64,000 nucleotides of DNA, taken from positions 186,001 through 250,000 of the forward strand of contig NZ_SAYT01000004.1 in the NCBI RefSeq assembly GCF_004296575.1, given 5' to 3'. The notes beneath the pieces are model-generated. The model was given only the letters and a program-made list of their open reading frames with translations. It was not told where the DNA came from and made no database searches. Numbering within the stretch: position 1 is the stretch's first letter; the number at the start of each line of letters is the position of its first letter. A program made the position numbers and the translations under genes. Shown here one piece after another: positions 16,089-30,492 of the stretch. Source of the stretch: Dyella amyloliquefaciens (GTDB lineage Bacteria; Pseudomonadota; Gammaproteobacteria; Xanthomonadales; Rhodanobacteraceae).

Positions 16089-16564
16089 GCGACGCGGTCG
16101 CCCGCGTCGGAGAGCTGAAGGACTCGCTGCAACTGCAGCCGCACGTCGAAGGTGGCTATTACCGCCGCTTCCATCCCGCCAAGGCTGCGGATGGCAACAC
16201 CAGTGCTCGTCATGCGATGAGTGCCATCCACTATCTGCTCGAGCATGGCCAGTTCAGTAGCTGGCATCGGGTCGACGCGGAAGAAGCCTGGCATTTCGTC
16301 GAGGGCGAGCCGCTGGAGCTGCTCATCTACAATCCGGCCTGCAACCGGCTTGAGCGTCATTGTCTGGGGCCGCTTAACGGTGACAACCGTTCCGTGGCCG
16401 TGGTGCCGGCTGGTGCCTGGCAGGCCGCGCGGCCGCTCGGGCGCTATGCGCTGGTGACCTGCATGGTGGCACCTGGGTTCGAATACGAGGGATTCGAACT
16501 GTTGGCGGAGAGTGATCCGCTGGCGGGGCATTTGGCGGGGTTGGTGCCGGAAATCGGGTTTTAG
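16085..16564 (+). CDS. DUF985 cupin protein
   Basis: A 159-residue single-domain cupin. HVEGGYYRRFH and FSSWHRVDAEEAWHFVEGEPLEL are the DUF985 (YML079-like) signatures, and the C-terminal MVAPGFEYEGFEL closes the barrel. The metal ligands of active cupins are only partly present. The start is GTG, overlapping the tatC stop. Its function is unknown in the family; coupling to tatC may be just operon packing. Confidence 0.85.
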   Translation: MSDAVARVGELKDSLQLQPHVEGGYYRRFHPAKAADGNTSARHAMSAIHYLLEHGQFSSWHRVDAEEAWHFVEGEPLELLIYNPACNRLERHCLGPLNGDNRSVAVVPAGAWQAARPLGRYALVTCMVAPGFEYEGFELLAESDPLAGHLAGLVPEIGF

Positions 16565-16755
16565 GCGTCGTGGACAATTTCCAGCAGGTCGTCTTCACAA
16601 GACACGCGACGTTCTAAGCCCTCATCGCCATGGCGCGTTGCGGTTTGGCCGTACCCTTGGAGGTAGCACGTCCCTGGTTCGGCTTGCACCGGTCATCCGA
16701 CGCTCCTATCCCCCATAACGCTAAGAGCTCTGGCTCTAAAGGCCGTTTTCTTTGG

Positions 16756-16791
16756 GTTACTTTTCTTTTGGGCCAGCAAAAGAAAAGTGAC
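16756..16791. repeat. AT-rich hairpin of a probable multicopy intergenic element
   Basis: ACTTTTCTTTTG (16759-16770) and CAAAAGAAAAGT (16777-16788) are perfect 12-bp arms around GGCCAG, extended outward by three more pairs (one G-T). The motif and its surroundings resemble repeats I know from many xanthomonad intergenic regions. It may act as a bidirectional terminator for the convergent neighbours. Confidence 0.6.
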
Positions 16792-16910
16792 TCGAGCGCC
16801 GGCAGGGGATCGAAACGCCCGCCGCGTAGGCGGCACCCTGGCGGTAGCGCATCAGGCAGAAGCGCGAGGCGCTGGCTCGCGGCTTACGCTGAAGGCCGAG
16901 GCGAGAACCG

Positions 16911-16946
16911 CACCCTCTCCCCAGCCCTCTCCCGAAGGGAGAGGGA
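16911..16946. repeat. REP family 2, single unit
   Basis: One inverted-orientation unit: a CACCCTCTCCCCAG-type tail followed by CCCTCTCCC-GAA-GGGAGAGGG. There is no partner within 150 bp. Confidence 0.75.
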
Positions 16947-17120
16947 GTGACAGCTCGCGTCATGGAGGGTGTTCACGCCGGTCGCCTTTTGGATTGCACC
17001 GGAACTAAGGTGCAGGCGGCACGAGTGCAGACTGCGTTCCCACCGGGAAGGATGGAGCGCAGTAGCGGACGCAAACCAAACTCGCGACGCTTGCTATGGG
17101 GCGCCAGGGGAACGAAAAAC

Positions 17121-18494
17121 TCAGTGCTTGCTCGGCGTCGTCGCCGCAGCCGCCGGCACCCCACGATTCAACGCCAAACCCTTCAACACATTCAGCGCCT
17201 GCGACAACGCGTAGTCCTGCGTCGCCAGCTTGGCATTCTCGGCGCTGCCGTCGTTGTCGATGTCCTTGCCGCCCTTGGAGCCGTCTTCGTTGGCGAGGTG
17301 GTTGGGCAGGTCGGCTTCGGAGGCGATCAGGCTCGGCGGGCTGTCGGCCTTGTTGACCGAGAGATCGGCCAGGGCGATGTCAGGCTTGATGCCTTCGGCC
17401 TGGATCGAGGTGCCGTTCGGGGTGTAGTAGCGCGCGGTGGTGATCTTTACCGCGTGGTCCGCGTCCAGCGGCAGCACGGTCTGCACCACGCCCTTGCCGA
17501 AGGTGCGGCGGCCGATGATCAGGGCGCGGCGGTTGTCCTTCAGCGCGCCGGAAACGATCTCGGCGGCGGAAGCGGTGCCGTTGTCCACCAGTACCACCAT
17601 CGGTGCGCCGTGGAGCAGGTCGCCCGCGTGCGCTTCGAAACTGAGGTTGGAGTCCTGCAGGCGGCCGCGCGTGGTGACGATGGTGCCCGAATCCAGGAAG
17701 TCGTCGCTGACGCCCACCGCAGCGGTGAGCAGGCCGCCCGGGTTGGAACGCAGGTCGAGGATCGCGCCCTTCTGCGGGCCGTTCTTGCGGACCAGCTCGG
17801 CCAGCTTCTTCTCCAGGTCCGGCGCGGTGTCGTCCTGGAACTGGCTGATGCGGATATAGGCGTAGCCCGGCTCGATCTCGCGTGTCTTAACGCTGGTGAC
17901 GGAGATGCGCTCGCGCACCATCGGCATATCGATCGGCTTGTCGCTCTTCTCGTGCAGGATGGTGAGGGTGATCTTGCTGCCCGGGTCCCCGCGCAGTTCC
18001 TTGAACATCTCGTCGATGTTGTCGGCATCCACCGGCTTGCCGTTGATCTTCACGATGGTGTCGCCCGGCTTGATGCCGGCCCGCGCGGCAGGCGTGTCGT
18101 CGATGGGGGCGACGATGCGCAGCGTGCCGTCCACCTGCAGCACCTCGATGCCGAGGCCGCCGTACTGGCCGGTGGTGTCCTCGTTGAGTTCGGCCAGGCC
18201 GTCCTTGTCCAGGTATTCGCTGTGCGGATCCAGGCCGCTGAGCATGCCGCTGATGGCGGCCTTCATCAGGGTCTTGTTGTCCACCGGCTCCACGTAGGCC
18301 TGGCGCACGATCTCGTAGACGCGGCTGAAGTTGCGCACGTCGTCGAGGTCCAGGCGGTCCGGTACGGAGCTGGCCGGCGCAAGGGCGGCGGCGGTGGGGG
18401 TCGCGGAAGACTTGGCGCCGTTGGGCGCGGTCTGGGCCTGTGCCAGCGGCGCCGCCAACAGCAGGGCGGCCAGACTCAAGGTGGAAAACCGCAT
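17121..18494 (-). CDS. ctpA: S41-family C-terminal processing peptidase (CtpA/Prc-like)
   Basis: A 457-residue periplasmic serine protease. Signal peptide MRFSTLSLAALLLAAPLAQA, then a helical N-domain (YEIVRQAYVEPVDNKTLM, GLDPHSEYLD), a PDZ domain (GGLGIEVLQV ... AGIKPGDTIVKINGKPV), and the catalytic domain with LDLRSNPGG, the Ser in DNGTASAAEI and the Lys in RTFGKGVVQT (Ser/Lys dyad). The ATG at 18494 begins a clean signal peptide; an upstream ATG at 18587 would add 31 basic residues. It lies directly downstream of the EnvC-like gene on the same strand (131 bp), a gene order often seen in proteobacteria. Confidence 0.92.
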   Translation of the reverse strand: MRFSTLSLAALLLAAPLAQAQTAPNGAKSSATPTAAALAPASSVPDRLDLDDVRNFSRVYEIVRQAYVEPVDNKTLMKAAISGMLSGLDPHSEYLDKDGLAELNEDTTGQYGGLGIEVLQVDGTLRIVAPIDDTPAARAGIKPGDTIVKINGKPVDADNIDEMFKELRGDPGSKITLTILHEKSDKPIDMPMVRERISVTSVKTREIEPGYAYIRISQFQDDTAPDLEKKLAELVRKNGPQKGAILDLRSNPGGLLTAAVGVSDDFLDSGTIVTTRGRLQDSNLSFEAHAGDLLHGAPMVVLVDNGTASAAEIVSGALKDNRRALIIGRRTFGKGVVQTVLPLDADHAVKITTARYYTPNGTSIQAEGIKPDIALADLSVNKADSPPSLIASEADLPNHLANEDGSKGGKDIDNDGSAENAKLATQDYALSQALNVLKGLALNRGVPAAAATTPSKH

Positions 18495-18624
18495 GGTAGG
18501 GAGGACTCCGGGGAACCGAGGGAAACGCCACCGGCGAGCAGCGCAGTGCTGCTTGGACCGCCGGATCGCGTTGGAATTCAATGTCATGTCGCGGAGATTA
18601 GCCTGCGACGCCGCGTAGCCGGCG

Positions 18625-19827
18625 TCAATGTCGCTGGCTCAACCATGTGCGCGGATCGACGGGTTTGTTGTTCTGGCGCAGCTCGAAGTAGACACCGGTA
18701 TTGACCCCGGTGGGTGCGCTGGCCGTACCTACTGCCTCGCCGGCTGCCACCTGGTCGCCCACGCCGTGCAGCAGGGTTTCGTTGTTGCCGTACATGCTCA
18801 GCCAGCCGTTGCCGTGGCTGAGGATGACCAGCATGCCGTAGCCGCGCAGGAAGGCCGCGTACACCACCTTGCCGCTGGACACCGCGCGCACCTCGCTGCC
18901 GCCCGGCGCCTTGATCAGCACGCCGCTGCCGTAGGTGTTGACCGTGCCGCTGGCCGGCCAGGGCAGGTTGCCACGGATGTTCACCAGCCCCTTGCCCGGG
19001 GGCGGCGCGGCGCTGCCCGCATTGGCCTTCGCGGCGGCGCGCTCGGCCTCGCGGGCTGCTTCCTCGATGGCCTTCTGCAGCTTGTCGACCAGCTGGTTCA
19101 GCGAGGCCTCGTTCTGCTTCAGGGCGGCCAGCCTGGCGCCCTGGTCCTTGTACTGGGCGTCGGTGTCGGCCACCAGCTTGGCCTGGCTGGCTCGCTGCTG
19201 CTCCAGGGTCTTGGCCTGGGTCTCGCGTTCGACGCGACTGGCCTGCAGGGTCTGCTTTTCCGCCGAGATCTGCGTCTCCAGGTCTTGCAGTTTGGCCAGG
19301 TCGCCCATCAGCTTCTGCACCCGGGCCACGCGGTCTTCCTGGAAATACTTGGAGTAGGCCAGGGCCTGGGCGATGCGGGCCACATCGTCATCGCCCATCA
19401 GCAGGCGCAGGTCCGAGCCCTGGCCCAGCGCATAGGTGGCGCGCAGCAGGTCAGCAATGGCGGCGCGCTGGCCTTCGAGGCTCTTCTGCAATTCGCCGCG
19501 CTGGGTCTCCAGTCCGTCCAGTTCCTTCTGCTTGGCCGTCAGCTGAGTGTCGGTATCGCGCACCGCCTTGGCGGCGGTCGCCACGGCATTGGCCTGCTTG
19601 GCCAGTTCGGCGGTGGCGCTGTCGCGCTTGGCGGCCGTCTCGGCCTGCTCCTTGGCGAGCGCTTCCATCCTGCTGTGGATATCCGAGAGCTTTTTCTGCG
19701 CCTCGGCCTGCTCCGCGCGCGTCTTGCTGTCCTGCGCCGCCCAGGCGGGCAGGGTCAACAGGGAGAGCAGGATGGCGCCGGTCATGGCACGGGCGAGGGG
19801 GCGGGCACGACGGACTGGTATGGGCAT
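18625..19827 (-). CDS. envC: EnvC-like murein hydrolase activator
   Basis: A 400-residue exported protein. After a signal peptide ending LTLPAWAAQ comes a long coiled coil (about residues 35-240, Gln/Ala/Lys-rich) and a C-terminal LytM/M23 domain (about 280-400). The LytM domain lacks the zinc ligands: the usual HxH near the end is replaced by GVYFELR, as in E. coli EnvC, which activates AmiA/AmiB amidases at the septum instead of cutting peptidoglycan itself. The ATG at 19827 is preferred to the one at 19899 because it gives a normal signal peptide. It is followed by ctpA. Confidence 0.9.
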   Translation of the reverse strand: MPIPVRRARPLARAMTGAILLSLLTLPAWAAQDSKTRAEQAEAQKKLSDIHSRMEALAKEQAETAAKRDSATAELAKQANAVATAAKAVRDTDTQLTAKQKELDGLETQRGELQKSLEGQRAAIADLLRATYALGQGSDLRLLMGDDDVARIAQALAYSKYFQEDRVARVQKLMGDLAKLQDLETQISAEKQTLQASRVERETQAKTLEQQRASQAKLVADTDAQYKDQGARLAALKQNEASLNQLVDKLQKAIEEAAREAERAAAKANAGSAAPPPGKGLVNIRGNLPWPASGTVNTYGSGVLIKAPGGSEVRAVSSGKVVYAAFLRGYGMLVILSHGNGWLSMYGNNETLLHGVGDQVAAGEAVGTASAPTGVNTGVYFELRQNNKPVDPRTWLSQRH

Positions 19828-20214
19828 CGGCCGATTATCACAGAGCGCGATGACGGCGCGCGAGCCGGCATGGATCGGGGCGCCATGGCGAGCAGGCACG
19901 GTCTGGGCGTCAGCCCATGCTTTTCACTGGTATGCCCGGCTGTGATTTCGAGGACAGCCGATGACATCCATCGGCAATGCCGTGTCGCATGTCCGAATGA
20001 CCTGAGCGCGCACCGAGCCACCGTGACGCGGGTGATGCGCATGGATGTCCTGCGGACAAAATTGCTTCCAGTTGAAACTTTCATTTGGACGTAAAGATGT
20101 CTTTGACGCGACGCACCAATTGTGTTTTAGTCGAGGCCACACCTGGATACGTGGCAGCGGTGCCTTTGGCGCCGTTGGGACGACGTGTCTGTACCCATCA
20201 GCCGGGGAGGCGAG
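19828..20214. other. 387-bp non-coding region upstream of gltB
   Basis: No gene is seen. It separates the divergent envC and gltB genes. A weak promoter candidate for gltB is TTGACG (20103-20108), 16 bp, TTTTAG (20125-20130). I found no clear sigma-54 (-24/-12) element. Confidence 0.45.
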
Positions 20215-26096
<5,882 letters not shown>

Positions 26097-26124
26097 AGGC
26101 GTGCGCCCCAGCGCCAAGGCCTGT

Positions 26125-26205
26125 GTGGGAGCGCACCCTGTGCGCGATAAGCCTGCACAGCGGCGACGCCGATACGCTGCGGTCGCGCACCGGGTGCGCT
26201 CCTAC
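26125..26205. repeat. REP family 1 inverted pair
   Basis: Forward unit 26125-26148 (GTGG, stem GCGCAC-CCT-GTGCGC) and inverted unit 26182-26205 (loop CGG, ending CTAC). Starts are 57 bp apart. It lies between gltD and the methylglyoxal synthase gene. Confidence 0.87.
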
Positions 26206-26274
26206 AGGTGAAGCTATTATTCGCGTCGGCCGCCTTCGGGCGGTCGAACTTTCATCCCCCCCGGAGCGAACCCC

Positions 26275-27147
26275 ATGCGCCTTGGCCTCGCCGCCAACCA
26301 ACTCCATCACGCCCATGCCGATGCTGCACTGTTCCGCTGGCTGCGTGCCTGCGAAACGGGTATCCGTGAACTGGACTTGGGGCTGCATGCGGTAGGGCGG
26401 ACTTATGACGCCATACTGCGCGCGGGTCATCTCGAAAACTTCCCGTCGCTGCATCGTTATCCCTACGGGCGCGAGGGTGGCCTGATGAAGCTCGTCGCCG
26501 AGGTCGTTGGCCTTGGCGAAGGGCGTGTACTGGATGGCGCCATCTACCTGATCGATCCGGTGGATCCATCGTCCATTTTTCCCGAAGCGATCGCGCTCAA
26601 GCGCCAGTGCGTCATCCATGGCAAGCCGTTCATCTCCACCGTCGCCACCGCGCGTGACTGGATCGAGATGGAGCGCGTGCACGCCGGATTGGCGCCCGAC
26701 CCGGGTGCCGACAACCTGCACGCGTTGGAAGCGCAGACCATCGCCCTGATCGCGCACGACGCGATGAAGCCGCAGATGCTCGCTTATGCCGCCGAGCACT
26801 TCGATGTATTGTCCCGTTTTGCCCATCGCGTGGGCACCGGCACTACCGGCCAGCGACTCAACGAACTGGCCTGGAGCCGCGGCTGGCCCACCGACAGTGC
26901 ATGGGTCGAGCGCTACCAGAGCGGCCCGATGGGTGGCGATGCACAGATCGCGGACCTGGTGCTCGAGCGGCGCTGCCAGCGCGCGATCTTCTTCGAGGAT
27001 CCGCACGTGGCACGCCAGCACGAAGCCGACATCCAGCTTCTCGAACGCGCGGTCACCACGCGTACCGACGAGGCGGCGTGCATCACCTCGCCTCGCGTCG
27101 CCGCCCGTTGGGCGGAGGGTGTGCGGTTGCGGAGCGCGAGGCGCTAA
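26275..27147 (+). CDS. mgsA: Methylglyoxal synthase, tandem two-domain form with decayed first domain
   Basis: A 290-residue protein; E. coli MgsA has 152. Residues about 155-285 hold the full active site: His161-Asp162 in LIAHDAMK, GTGTTG at 188, Asp222 in SGPMGGD, Asp242 in FFEDP, His249 and Asp252 in QHEAD. This domain should convert dihydroxyacetone phosphate to methylglyoxal and phosphate. Residues 1-135 align by pattern to the same fold but have lost the catalytic set: AANQ for AHD, EGGL for MGGD, and no PH-x-x-D. It may be an internal duplication whose first copy is now structural or regulatory. The ATG at 26275 follows GGAGCG. Confidence 0.8.
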   Translation: MRLGLAANQLHHAHADAALFRWLRACETGIRELDLGLHAVGRTYDAILRAGHLENFPSLHRYPYGREGGLMKLVAEVVGLGEGRVLDGAIYLIDPVDPSSIFPEAIALKRQCVIHGKPFISTVATARDWIEMERVHAGLAPDPGADNLHALEAQTIALIAHDAMKPQMLAYAAEHFDVLSRFAHRVGTGTTGQRLNELAWSRGWPTDSAWVERYQSGPMGGDAQIADLVLERRCQRAIFFEDPHVARQHEADIQLLERAVTTRTDEAACITSPRVAARWAEGVRLRSARR

Positions 27148-27574
27148 GCCCCTCTTTTGCGCCCTCGAGGCGATGCGAAGCTGCGCGAATCCTTGATGGA
27201 TTCGCTCGGTGTTGCCGATTTTATCGATGAATATGCTATGGCGCGGAATATGCAGGTGCTGCGCGGCAGCATCTCATATGGATGTCCAAACGAAATTTTT
27301 CGCGTGGCGAATGGGGTCGATCGGCAATGATCGTCACTGTACGTGGTGCATCGTCCTTTGCGTTTTGTGCTCGAGCGAAATTTGCGCAAGAAATTTCGCG
27401 CTGCTATGACAATGTGCGCTTGGCGTTATGTACTTGTGATGTGATCCGGCTGGTGAAATAGTCCACTCGCGCCTGACCGGAAACTAGCTGGTTTTTTCTC
27501 TTTCGACTGTCCCGATGCATTGCCGGGATAGGCGCATTCGGGCCGTCCCCAGGCCCCACAAAGAGGAGATCGCC
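27148..27574. other. 427-bp non-coding region upstream of the TonB-dependent receptor
   Basis: No gene is seen. It is locally AT-rich. It holds a perfect 9-bp inverted repeat (27375-27399) and, near 27481-27500, a short AAACTA/TGGTTT symmetry followed by a T-rich run that could attenuate the receptor mRNA. AAGAGGAG at 27561-27568 is the receptor ribosome binding site. Confidence 0.55.
27375..27399. promoter_or_regulatory. operator-like inverted repeat upstream of the TonB-dependent receptor
   Basis: GCGAAATTT (27375-27383) and AAATTTCGC (27391-27399) are perfect 9-bp arms with a 7-bp spacer. A related half-site, CGAAATTTTTCGCG, lies about 85 bp upstream. It is about 175 bp before the receptor start codon. 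The cognate regulator is not apparent. Confidence 0.5.
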
Positions 27575-30394
27575 ATGAAGCGCAACAAGCTTGCCTTGTC
27601 GTTGGCCGGGCTTTTTCTCACGTCTACGTCCAGCGTCGTTCTTGCCCAGGACAATAGTCAGGCCCCACAGCCCCAGGCCCCGCAGGAGCAGCAGGCCAAG
27701 CAGCTCCAAACCATCACCGTGACCGGTTCGGCGCTGCCGCGCGTTGACGTGGAAACGCCTTCGCCCGTCACCGTGATCACCGCCGCGCAGATAGAACGTA
27801 GCGGCCTGAAGACGGTCAGCGATGTCGTGCGCGCTATTTCGGCCGACAACAGCGGCAGCATCCCCACGGCATTCACCGCGGGTTTCGCCGCCGGTTCGTC
27901 TGGCGTGGCGCTGCGTGGCCTGACCGTGAACTCCACGCTGGTGCTCATCGACGGACGGCGCAGTGCAAGCTATGCGCTGGCCGACGACGGTCAACGCACC
28001 TTCGTGGATCTCAATACCATTCCCATCGCGGCGGTGGAGCGCATCGACGTGCTGAAGGACGGCGCCTCGTCGCTGTATGGCGCCGATGCCATCGCCGGCG
28101 TGGTGAACATCATCCTCAAGCCCAGCTACACGGGTGGTGAGGCGACCGCCGAGGTGGGTACCTCGCAGCATGGTGGTGGCACCACCACGCGCTTTACGGG
28201 CCTGCTCGGTGGCGGCGACCTGGACAAGGATGGTCACAACGCCTACATCAGCGTCGAATATCAGAAAGACGACGAAATCATGCTCAAGGATCGCGGCTTT
28301 CCGTACAACACGACGAACCTGTCCTCGATCGGCGGCAACAACCTGATCCAGGGCCAGCCCAGCCTTAACCTCGGTTCGACCTACGGCACGGTGACGCCTG
28401 CCATGTTGACTCGCCCGGGCGATCTCACCTCAGGCGTGCCGTTGCCGGGCGCCGTCGCACAACCGTTGCGTCCGTGCGGATCCGATTCCACCCTGATCAC
28501 GAACGACCCGAACAACCCCGGTAGTTACTGCGCGCAGAACCAGACGGGGCAAGACACCCAGATTGCGCCGGAGCAGCAGCGCCTGGGCTTGTATGGCCGC
28601 TTTACCGTCAAGCTGAGCGATGATGCGACGGCTTATCTGTCCGCCAGTTATTTCCAGAATGAAGTGCAGTCCACGGCAGTGCCTCCGCAGATCCAGAACA
28701 GCACACCGAAGAACACCAATGCGATCACCTTGCCGCCGACGTTGCCCGACGGGTCGCTCAATCCGAACAACCCGTTCGCCGCGCAGGGCCAGTACGCGCT
28801 GATCAACTATGCCTTCCCCGGCCTGCAGTTCGGCGCCATCGACGATACCAACCACAATCTGCGCGTCGCCGCCGGCATCAAAGGACGTGCCTGGGGTTGG
28901 GACTACGACAGCGCCCTGGTGATCAACCACACCTGGCTGGACGTCAACAACTACGGCTATCTCAACTACAACCAGCTGATCAGCGATATCACCAACGGCA
29001 CCTACAACTTCATCAACCCATCGGCGAATTCGAGCGCCACGCTGGCGGCGTTGTCGCCGACCTTGAACAAGACCTCCACCACCGACATGGATTCGATCGA
29101 CTTCCGTGCATCGCGTGAATTGTGGGAGATGGATGGCGGGCCGATGGGTCTCGGTGTCGGCGCCGACTTTCGCCATGAGGCACAGGACGATCCGGACCTG
29201 AATCCGGATCTCGCCGCACAAGGCCTGGGCATCGCGCACACCATCGGCAGGCGCAATGTCTATGGCGTTTACGGCGAAGTGGTGATGCCGCTGCTGCAGT
29301 CGCTGGAACTGGATCTGTCCGGGCGTTACGATCACTACTCGGATTTCGGCAGTAACGTATCGCCGAAGGCGGGCTTCAAGTGGAAGCCGATCGACATGCT
29401 GGCGATTCGTGGCACCTACTCGCAAGGCTTCCGTGCCCCGAGCTTTGCGGAAAACGGTTCGAGCGCCTCCGAAGGTTTTACGACCTATACGCCACCCGCG
29501 GACTTCCAGGCCGCCCACGGCAACAACGGTTATGTGCAGCCCTATCCGCTGGGCTTTCTCACCGCGGCCAACCCGAACATCAAGCCGGAGAAGTCGGAGA
29601 GCTATACGTTCGGCATCGTGATCCAGCCCTGGCAGCCGATCAGCCTTTCGTTGGACTACTACGACATCAGGAAGACGGGCGTGATCACGGCCGCCGACTC
29701 CAGCGCGGTGCTGGACGCGTATTACGCGGGCCTGCCGTTGCCGGCGAATACGGCTGTCATCGCGGACAACCCGGATCCGCAAAACCCGACCGCGCTGGCC
29801 AGGCCGATCGTGGTCGAGGCGTTGTACGTGAACGAGAATAGCCTCGAAACCAATGGCCTGGACGCCGACCTGCGTGGTGACTTCAAGTTCAACGACGACT
29901 GGCGCTGGATCAGCGAGCTCAATGCGACGCAGATCTTCGAGTGGAATCTCTATCTGCAGGACGGCTCGGAACAGCGCTTCGTGGGTACGCATGGACCGTA
30001 CCAGCTGTCATCGGGCGCGGGCACGCCGCGCACGCGTGCATCATGGGCCAATACCGTGATGTGGAAGGCGCTGACGGTGACCGGTACGTTCTATTACACC
30101 AGCGGCGAGTCGTTCGTTGTGCCTGATATCCAGCCCGGGTGCTTCTCCACCAATACGATCACCGGTGCCAACTTCCCGGCGGACTGCCACATGTCGTCGA
30201 TCACCACCTTCGACCTCACTGGCAGCTACGACTTCAACGAGCACGTCTCGGTGTTCGGTTCGATCATGAACGCGTTTGACCGCAAGCCGCCGCTGGATCC
30301 GATCAACTATGCGGCCAACAACTACAACCCGACGTATGGCTATTCCGGCATCGTGGGTCGCTTCTTCAACCTGGGCGTGAAGGTGAAGATGTAA
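27575..30394 (+). CDS. TonB-dependent outer-membrane receptor
   Basis: A 939-residue outer-membrane receptor. Signal peptide MKRNKLALSLAGLFLTSTSS to about VLAQ; a Gln/Pro-rich stretch and then the TonB box-like LQTITVTGSALPR; the plug domain (VTVITAAQIERSGLKTVSDVV, LVLIDGRR, VERIDVLKDGASSLYGADAI, GVVNIIL); then a 22-strand-type barrel ending FFNLGVKVKM with a terminal aromatic/charged pattern. It is the large oar-like or NGO-type receptor common in xanthomonads, with Asn-rich extracellular loops. Substrate (siderophore, glycan or peptide) cannot be read from sequence, and no transport partners are adjacent. A strong terminator follows. Confidence 0.92.
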   Translation: MKRNKLALSLAGLFLTSTSSVVLAQDNSQAPQPQAPQEQQAKQLQTITVTGSALPRVDVETPSPVTVITAAQIERSGLKTVSDVVRAISADNSGSIPTAFTAGFAAGSSGVALRGLTVNSTLVLIDGRRSASYALADDGQRTFVDLNTIPIAAVERIDVLKDGASSLYGADAIAGVVNIILKPSYTGGEATAEVGTSQHGGGTTTRFTGLLGGGDLDKDGHNAYISVEYQKDDEIMLKDRGFPYNTTNLSSIGGNNLIQGQPSLNLGSTYGTVTPAMLTRPGDLTSGVPLPGAVAQPLRPCGSDSTLITNDPNNPGSYCAQNQTGQDTQIAPEQQRLGLYGRFTVKLSDDATAYLSASYFQNEVQSTAVPPQIQNSTPKNTNAITLPPTLPDGSLNPNNPFAAQGQYALINYAFPGLQFGAIDDTNHNLRVAAGIKGRAWGWDYDSALVINHTWLDVNNYGYLNYNQLISDITNGTYNFINPSANSSATLAALSPTLNKTSTTDMDSIDFRASRELWEMDGGPMGLGVGADFRHEAQDDPDLNPDLAAQGLGIAHTIGRRNVYGVYGEVVMPLLQSLELDLSGRYDHYSDFGSNVSPKAGFKWKPIDMLAIRGTYSQGFRAPSFAENGSSASEGFTTYTPPADFQAAHGNNGYVQPYPLGFLTAANPNIKPEKSESYTFGIVIQPWQPISLSLDYYDIRKTGVITAADSSAVLDAYYAGLPLPANTAVIADNPDPQNPTALARPIVVEALYVNENSLETNGLDADLRGDFKFNDDWRWISELNATQIFEWNLYLQDGSEQRFVGTHGPYQLSSGAGTPRTRASWANTVMWKALTVTGTFYYTSGESFVVPDIQPGCFSTNTITGANFPADCHMSSITTFDLTGSYDFNEHVSVFGSIMNAFDRKPPLDPINYAANNYNPTYGYSGIVGRFFNLGVKVKM

Positions 30395-30419
30395 GTCATC
30401 CGGCCTGAAGAGTTGTATG

Positions 30420-30454
30420 GCGGCGCACCACGGCATCGGGTGCGCCGCTTTTTT
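30420..30454 (+). terminator. Rho-independent terminator after the TonB-dependent receptor
   Basis: GCGGCGCACC / GGTGCGCCGC perfect 10-bp stem with a 9-nt loop, followed by TTTTTT. It lies 26 bp after the receptor stop and before the NRDE gene. Confidence 0.92.
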
Positions 30455-30492
30455 CGCTGGCGTTGGCGCCGATGCTTGCCGACAATGCAGGC

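Larger units (their letters stand above)
16565..17120. other. 556-bp gene-free region between convergent genes, with repeat remnants
   Basis: No plausible gene is seen; the open frames here have poor codon structure. It holds a strong 12-bp perfect hairpin (16756-16791) and one REP family 2 unit (16911-16946). The remaining sequence resembles multicopy intergenic DNA of xanthomonad genomes. The cupin gene and ctpA converge on it. Confidence 0.65.

Noticed and set aside
16620-16950. Open frame of about 100 codons in the gene-free region
   Set aside because: It runs through a hairpin and a REP unit, has no family pattern and no good ribosome binding site; it is translated repeat DNA.
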